A stretch of 64,000 bases of DNA from Mesorhizobium sp. ES1-1 (lineage in GTDB: Bacteria > Pseudomonadota > Alphaproteobacteria > Rhizobiales > Rhizobiaceae), in assembly GCF_020164785.1 (NCBI RefSeq), contig NZ_JAIUGX010000009.1:1-64000 (forward strand), written 5' to 3'. The position numbers and the translations under genes are program-made. Shown here piece by piece: positions 60,566-64,000 of the stretch. The notes under the pieces are model-generated. The model did no database searches. It saw only the letters and a list, made by a program, of their open reading frames with translations, and was not told where the DNA came from. Numbering within the stretch: position 1 is the stretch's first letter; each line of letters begins with the position of its first letter.

Positions 60566-61654
60566 ATGACAAAACTGACAAACGCACTTATTGCGTCCGC
60601 ATTGCTTTCCACCGCAATGTGGGCGGTTCCGGCGTTCGCCGCCGACCCTGGCTCCGCCAGTCCCGGTAATGGCGAAAGCACGCGGGACGCGGCTTCAGGC
60701 GACTACAAGCCCGGGCGGGCAAAGCCTATCGCACCACCGAAGCTGACCGACGAGGACAGCCGCGCGGCGCCGCTGGCCGACGAGGCGACGGCCGTCAAAT
60801 CCTATGGCGTTGTCGGGCGTTCCGCCGATGGCAAGGAGATTAAGGTCGAGCCGACCGAGGCATTGCGGGACCTCATCATCAAGGAATTGAACGCGCCGGC
60901 CAATGGAGCAGAAGGAGCTCCTCGCAAGACCGAGGATCCAGACCTTGGCGAAGGCGAAGCCGGACGCCAGGTTTTCGGGGCCGATGACCGGGTGCAGGTC
61001 AAGAACACGAAGACCTATCCGTTCTCGGCGATCGGCTACCTCGAGGCCAAGTCGAAGAGCGGCTATGGCAGCTGCTCGGCGACGTTGATCGGTCCTCGCA
61101 CTGTGCTGACCGCGGCGCACTGCCTCTACAGCAACGAGGACAAGGACTGGCTTTCCGACTATCTGTTCGTGCCTGGCCTCAATGGCAGCACCGCCGATGA
61201 CGCACCGTTCGGCGCGTTCGAGTATGAAAGCGCCTATGTGCTGCAGGGGTTCATCGACAACTACCAGGGCTATTATGGTTCGGTCATCCCGTGGGATCTC
61301 GGCATCGTCACCCTGAAGCAGGATGTCGGCACCAATTTGGGCTGGCTGGGCTATGCCAATTATGAGGATCTGGGCGACTTCACCGCCAACCTCGTCGGTT
61401 ATCCCGGCGACAAGCCGACGGGCACGATGTGGAAGGCGAGCTGCGAAGTGCATGCCGAAAACATCGCGCCGGAATATTTCCAGTATGACTGCGACACCTT
61501 CCCGGGGTCCAGCGGCAGCTCCGTCTATGCCTATGACAACAACTCCAAGCAGCGCATCGTCACGGGCGTCAATGTGGCTGAAAGCCCCGATGCGAACACG
61601 GCGGTCCGCCTGAACGCTGCCAACGTCGAGTGGATCAACAGCCTTTATAAATAG
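60566..61654 (+). CDS. Secreted V8-like serine protease (glutamyl endopeptidase type, S1B)
   Basis: A 362-residue secreted protease with a signal peptide ending near PAFAAD and a propeptide-like region of about 115 residues. The mature domain begins near QVFGADDRVQVKNT. The triad is H185 (LTAAHC), D244 (PWDLGIV) and S316 (FPGSSGSSV). The GSSGSS form around the serine and the family layout match V8-like peptidases, which often cleave after glutamate. A terminator hairpin with T-run follows the stop. It is divergent from a trypsin-like protease of another S1 branch and lies upstream of a secreted MORN-repeat protein. Confidence 0.92.
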   Translation: MTKLTNALIASALLSTAMWAVPAFAADPGSASPGNGESTRDAASGDYKPGRAKPIAPPKLTDEDSRAAPLADEATAVKSYGVVGRSADGKEIKVEPTEALRDLIIKELNAPANGAEGAPRKTEDPDLGEGEAGRQVFGADDRVQVKNTKTYPFSAIGYLEAKSKSGYGSCSATLIGPRTVLTAAHCLYSNEDKDWLSDYLFVPGLNGSTADDAPFGAFEYESAYVLQGFIDNYQGYYGSVIPWDLGIVTLKQDVGTNLGWLGYANYEDLGDFTANLVGYPGDKPTGTMWKASCEVHAENIAPEYFQYDCDTFPGSSGSSVYAYDNNSKQRIVTGVNVAESPDANTAVRLNAANVEWINSLYK

Positions 61655-61681
61655 GCGCCGAGGCAACGCGATATCGGACAA

Positions 61682-61711
61682 GGGCGGCGGGTCGATCCCC
61701 CCGCCCTTTTT
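61682..61711 (+). terminator. Rho-independent terminator after the V8-like protease gene
   Basis: GGGCGGCGGG pairs, with one mismatch, with CCCCCCGCCC around TCGAT, followed by five Ts (61707-61711). It lies 27 bp after the protease stop. Confidence 0.85.
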
Positions 61712-61808
61712 CGTTGCACGCATGCGATGGGGCTTCCCTTGCAAGAGGTCGGATGGCCGACTACGCTTGGCCGGCAAAGGGGTTGGGGTATCCATAGGGG
61801 GCTAGGGG

Positions 61809-63635
61809 ATGGCGCGCGCAAGGGCAGTGTTGGGGATAGCTGCAATTCTGGGCGGACTGATCCTTTCGCCGGCCTTTGCGGACAAGGCCGGCGCACCCGC
61901 CGGCGGGACGTGGGCGCAAAGGGTCCAGATCCTGTACCAGTCCGATACGCGCTCGGTGCTGAGGAGGTCGGTCCGCGTCTGGGACTTCCATCCAGAAAGG
62001 AACCTCGACTTCATCTGGGAACCGGCGGCCGGCCAGTCACCCGACCGGACGATCGCCGAGGACGGGACGATCAACGGCAGGGGCAGGCTGGTCTGGCGCG
62101 TCCGCGGCTCCGCGAGCTACGACCCGAAGACTGTCTATTCCAGCTATTTCGGCGAGATCAGGGATGGCCGGGCGGACGGCCAGGGCCGGCTCGAGATGCG
62201 CTCCGGGGAGATTTGGGAGGGTCATTGGCGAGCCGGCGTGCTCGATGGCGCCGGGATCCATGTCGACGCCGACGGCAATCGTTATGAGGGCCAGTTCGCC
62301 GCCGGCCTGGCGAACGGGCAAGGCCGGCTGACCATGGCCACCGGCGAGATATTTGTAGGTCCCTTCGTCGACGGCCAGAGGAACGGCAAGGGCCGGACCC
62401 GGCTTGCCGGGGGGACGGTCTATGAATCGCAATGGGTGATGGGCAGGGAGGTCGACGGCTCACGCCCCGATATATTGGCCGACGCGAAGGTGGGCGGCCT
62501 GATCAAGGCGCAGACCGGCGGCGGCGCAGCCGACAAGGTCGAGATCGGTGTCGCGGTCGACCAACGCATGACGCAGCAGGCCGACATGCAGTACCAGCAC
62601 GTGGTGCGCGACGAGGACATCGCGATCTATCCGCAGGCGGATGAGTACAATGACAGCTGGAACGGCACCGGGGAGATCACCACCGGCAATGTCTATGGCG
62701 GATTGGACTGGGACGACACGCCGGCCTTCGCCGAAGTCGACCTGAAGACTACGGATAGGTCCAAGGTCAAGCTCGACAGGCTGGAGATGAAGGTCGCCGC
62801 CAGCGACGCCTATCGCAAGCCGATGCTGTCGATATCCGAGCATTTCGGCTGCGTCGGCTTCCGCCCGGATTTCTCGATCATCAACAATGGCTGGGGTGAC
62901 GCCAAGGACATGAAGATGTCGATCCAGTTCACAAACGTGGACGAGGAGGGCAATCCAACCGGCGACCCAAGCCGGATGTTCACAAAGGACATCGGTAGCA
63001 TCGGCGACGGGGCCGACGTGTCGATCAAGAGCGTTTTGACCGAGGCCGGAGTCGATACGGCAAGCCTGGAGACGGGGCGTTTTCCGTGTCCCTCGGTCGA
63101 CAGTCTCAATGTCTGCCGCAGCCAGCTGACCAACAAGATCAAGTTCGGCCAGGTTGCGGACTATCTCGGCAGCATGCAGCAGGCGCTGACGCTGAACGCG
63201 ATCGGCAAGTTCGACTATTCCTGGGCCGATGACGAAGGCCATGTCTATCAGCAGAGCGAGCCGTTCCGCACGCAGATCACCATGGCCGTCTTCGAGACGC
63301 CCGAATCGATGGCCGAATGCGGCGATGGCGGCGGCGGAACTCCGGAGGCGATGCGCTACCAGAACATCGAATTTCCCATCGGCAAGCATGACTACACCAT
63401 CGCCATGCCGATGCGTGGCAACAAGAACGTCAGTTCCTACACGGCGCGATTGAAAATGTGGTCGTCCATGTCATCGATCCACCGTTTCAGCATCGCGGCC
63501 CACTTCGCCGACGGCAGCGTGCGCGAAAGCAAGCCGGTGACCTTCTTCTATTTTCGACCGAAACAATCGCTGTTCGAGACCAAGACCGAACCGGCCGCCT
63601 GCTATCTGCCGCGTGAAATGCTTGGCTGCGGCTAG
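61809..63635 (+). CDS. Secreted MORN-repeat protein of unknown function
   Basis: A 608-residue protein with a signal peptide ending near SPAFADKA. Residues about 110-215 hold four to five MORN repeats (for example YFGEIRDGRADGQGRLEM, GHWRAGVLDGAGIHV, YEGQFAAGLANGQGRLTM, FVGPFVDGQRNGKGRTRL). The remaining two thirds have a mixed composition with cysteines at FGCVGFRP, RFPCPSV, NVCRSQ, MAECGDG and near the end; the cysteine spacing suggests disulfides in a periplasmic or extracellular domain that I do not recognise. It follows the protease gene by 154 bp after a terminator, so it has its own promoter. Confidence 0.85.
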   Translation: MARARAVLGIAAILGGLILSPAFADKAGAPAGGTWAQRVQILYQSDTRSVLRRSVRVWDFHPERNLDFIWEPAAGQSPDRTIAEDGTINGRGRLVWRVRGSASYDPKTVYSSYFGEIRDGRADGQGRLEMRSGEIWEGHWRAGVLDGAGIHVDADGNRYEGQFAAGLANGQGRLTMATGEIFVGPFVDGQRNGKGRTRLAGGTVYESQWVMGREVDGSRPDILADAKVGGLIKAQTGGGAADKVEIGVAVDQRMTQQADMQYQHVVRDEDIAIYPQADEYNDSWNGTGEITTGNVYGGLDWDDTPAFAEVDLKTTDRSKVKLDRLEMKVAASDAYRKPMLSISEHFGCVGFRPDFSIINNGWGDAKDMKMSIQFTNVDEEGNPTGDPSRMFTKDIGSIGDGADVSIKSVLTEAGVDTASLETGRFPCPSVDSLNVCRSQLTNKIKFGQVADYLGSMQQALTLNAIGKFDYSWADDEGHVYQQSEPFRTQITMAVFETPESMAECGDGGGGTPEAMRYQNIEFPIGKHDYTIAMPMRGNKNVSSYTARLKMWSSMSSIHRFSIAAHFADGSVRESKPVTFFYFRPKQSLFETKTEPAACYLPREMLGCG

Positions 63636-63696
63636 GGTGTATTGGATATCAGCTGATGCCCGCCTGCCGTGACTCGCAATTCGCCCAGGCGCGCGC

Positions 63697-64000
63697 CTAC
63701 TTCCGGCCCATCTCAAAATAGTTCGGCAGCGGGATGAGCCTGGTGAAGACCGTGCCCTGGGCGAAGACGCGCAGTTCCAGCATCGAACCCGAGGAGCGCT
63801 CGGCTTTCTGGTCGAACAGGAAATTGCCGAGCGAATAGACCTCCGCGACATCGCCGCCGGCAAGCGGCACGATCGCGTCGCTCGACACATGGGGATGGCC
63901 ACCGGCGATGACCAAAGCGCCGCGCAGCCGCATCTCGTCGGCCAGCATGGACTCGCGCGCCGATGGCTCGGTCTTGTATTCGCGGCCCCAGTGGACGAAA
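63697..64000 (-). CDS. CapA-family metallophosphoesterase-like protein (C-terminal part, runs off the window)
   Basis: The last 100 or so residues of a protein of the PgsA/CapA (poly-gamma-glutamate capsule synthesis) family. Visible conserved segments are VHWGREY near the window edge, VIAGGHPHVSSDAIVPLAGG, and VYSLGNFLFDQKAERSSG. These are the late motifs of the calcineurin-like fold of CapA. The start lies beyond position 64000. The 61-bp gap before it (63636-63696) shows nothing recognisable. The role in polymer export or surface structure is inferred from the family. Confidence 0.85.
   Translation of the reverse strand, partial: FVHWGREYKTEPSARESMLADEMRLRGALVIAGGHPHVSSDAIVPLAGGDVAEVYSLGNFLFDQKAERSSGSMLELRVFAQGTVFTRLIPLPNYFEMGRK

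Noticed and set aside
60373..60681. Minus-strand open frame of 102 codons in the protease intergenic region
   Set aside because: It overlaps the signal-peptide coding region of the V8-like protease and has no recognisable features.

Overview
The window reads as chromosome of a Rhizobiales bacterium, most likely Mesorhizobium or a close relative. This is inferred from the GC-rich coding style, the density of ABC uptake systems each paired with its own regulator and catabolic genes, the phoCDET-like phosphonate transporter, a fosX gene inside a phn operon (an arrangement known from M. loti), and several rhizobial palindromic intergenic repeats. No rRNA, tRNA, CRISPR array, transposase or prophage gene was seen.

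Layout. (1) 1-3832, minus: a peptide-type ABC transporter (binding protein, two permeases, ATPase cut by the window start). (2) 4187-8647: an M24 metallopeptidase-fold hydrolase, then an opposite-strand trio of cupin, PEP-hydrolase-like TIM barrel and Tm-1-like protein, and a divergent TetR regulator. (3) 9021-14691: a carbohydrate/polyol ABC transporter with two different ATPases and a 73-residue membrane protein. (4) 14740-17099: a decayed AraC-regulator remnant, a GFA-family protein, an amidase and a small secreted protein. (5) 17141-24595: two divergent catabolic operons (2-hydroxyacid dehydrogenase, FadR-type GntR regulator, enolase-superfamily dehydratase and epimerase to the left; isomerase, oxidoreductase and epimerase to the right). 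(6) 24867-36003: a carbon-phosphorus lyase and phosphonate-uptake cluster, bracketed by two 142-bp direct repeats. (7) 36291-45158: a zinc alcohol dehydrogenase, a ribose-type ABC transporter, an aldo/keto reductase, an altronate-dehydratase-family enzyme and an unusual GntR regulator. (8) 45292-48518: a copper-handling gene group. (9) 48672-58998: 6-phosphogluconate dehydrogenase, a LacI regulator and a divergent sugar ABC transporter plus catabolic operon. (10) 59073-64000: two secreted serine proteases of different families, a secreted MORN-repeat protein and the end of a CapA-like gene.

How it fits together. Most of the window pairs uptake with breakdown: a periplasmic binding protein and permease/ATPase set brings in a sugar, polyol, sugar acid, peptide or phosphonate, and adjacent isomerases, oxidoreductases and dehydratases feed it into central metabolism. 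Regulatory sites can be read directly. A TGGTnnnACCA-type operator occurs five times and ties regions 2, 3 and 5 into one probable GntR regulon. A mirrored pair of identical 17-bp LacI-type operators sits between the LacI gene and its target operon. A TGTC/GACA inverted repeat and a Pho-box-like repeat sit between phnF and phnG. All five binding-protein genes are followed by an RNA hairpin before the next gene, the expected arrangement for making more binding protein than membrane components.

The least explained parts are the protease/protease/MORN group at the right end, the small His-rich membrane protein encoded antisense inside the phn operon, and the GntR-type regulator with two winged-helix domains.
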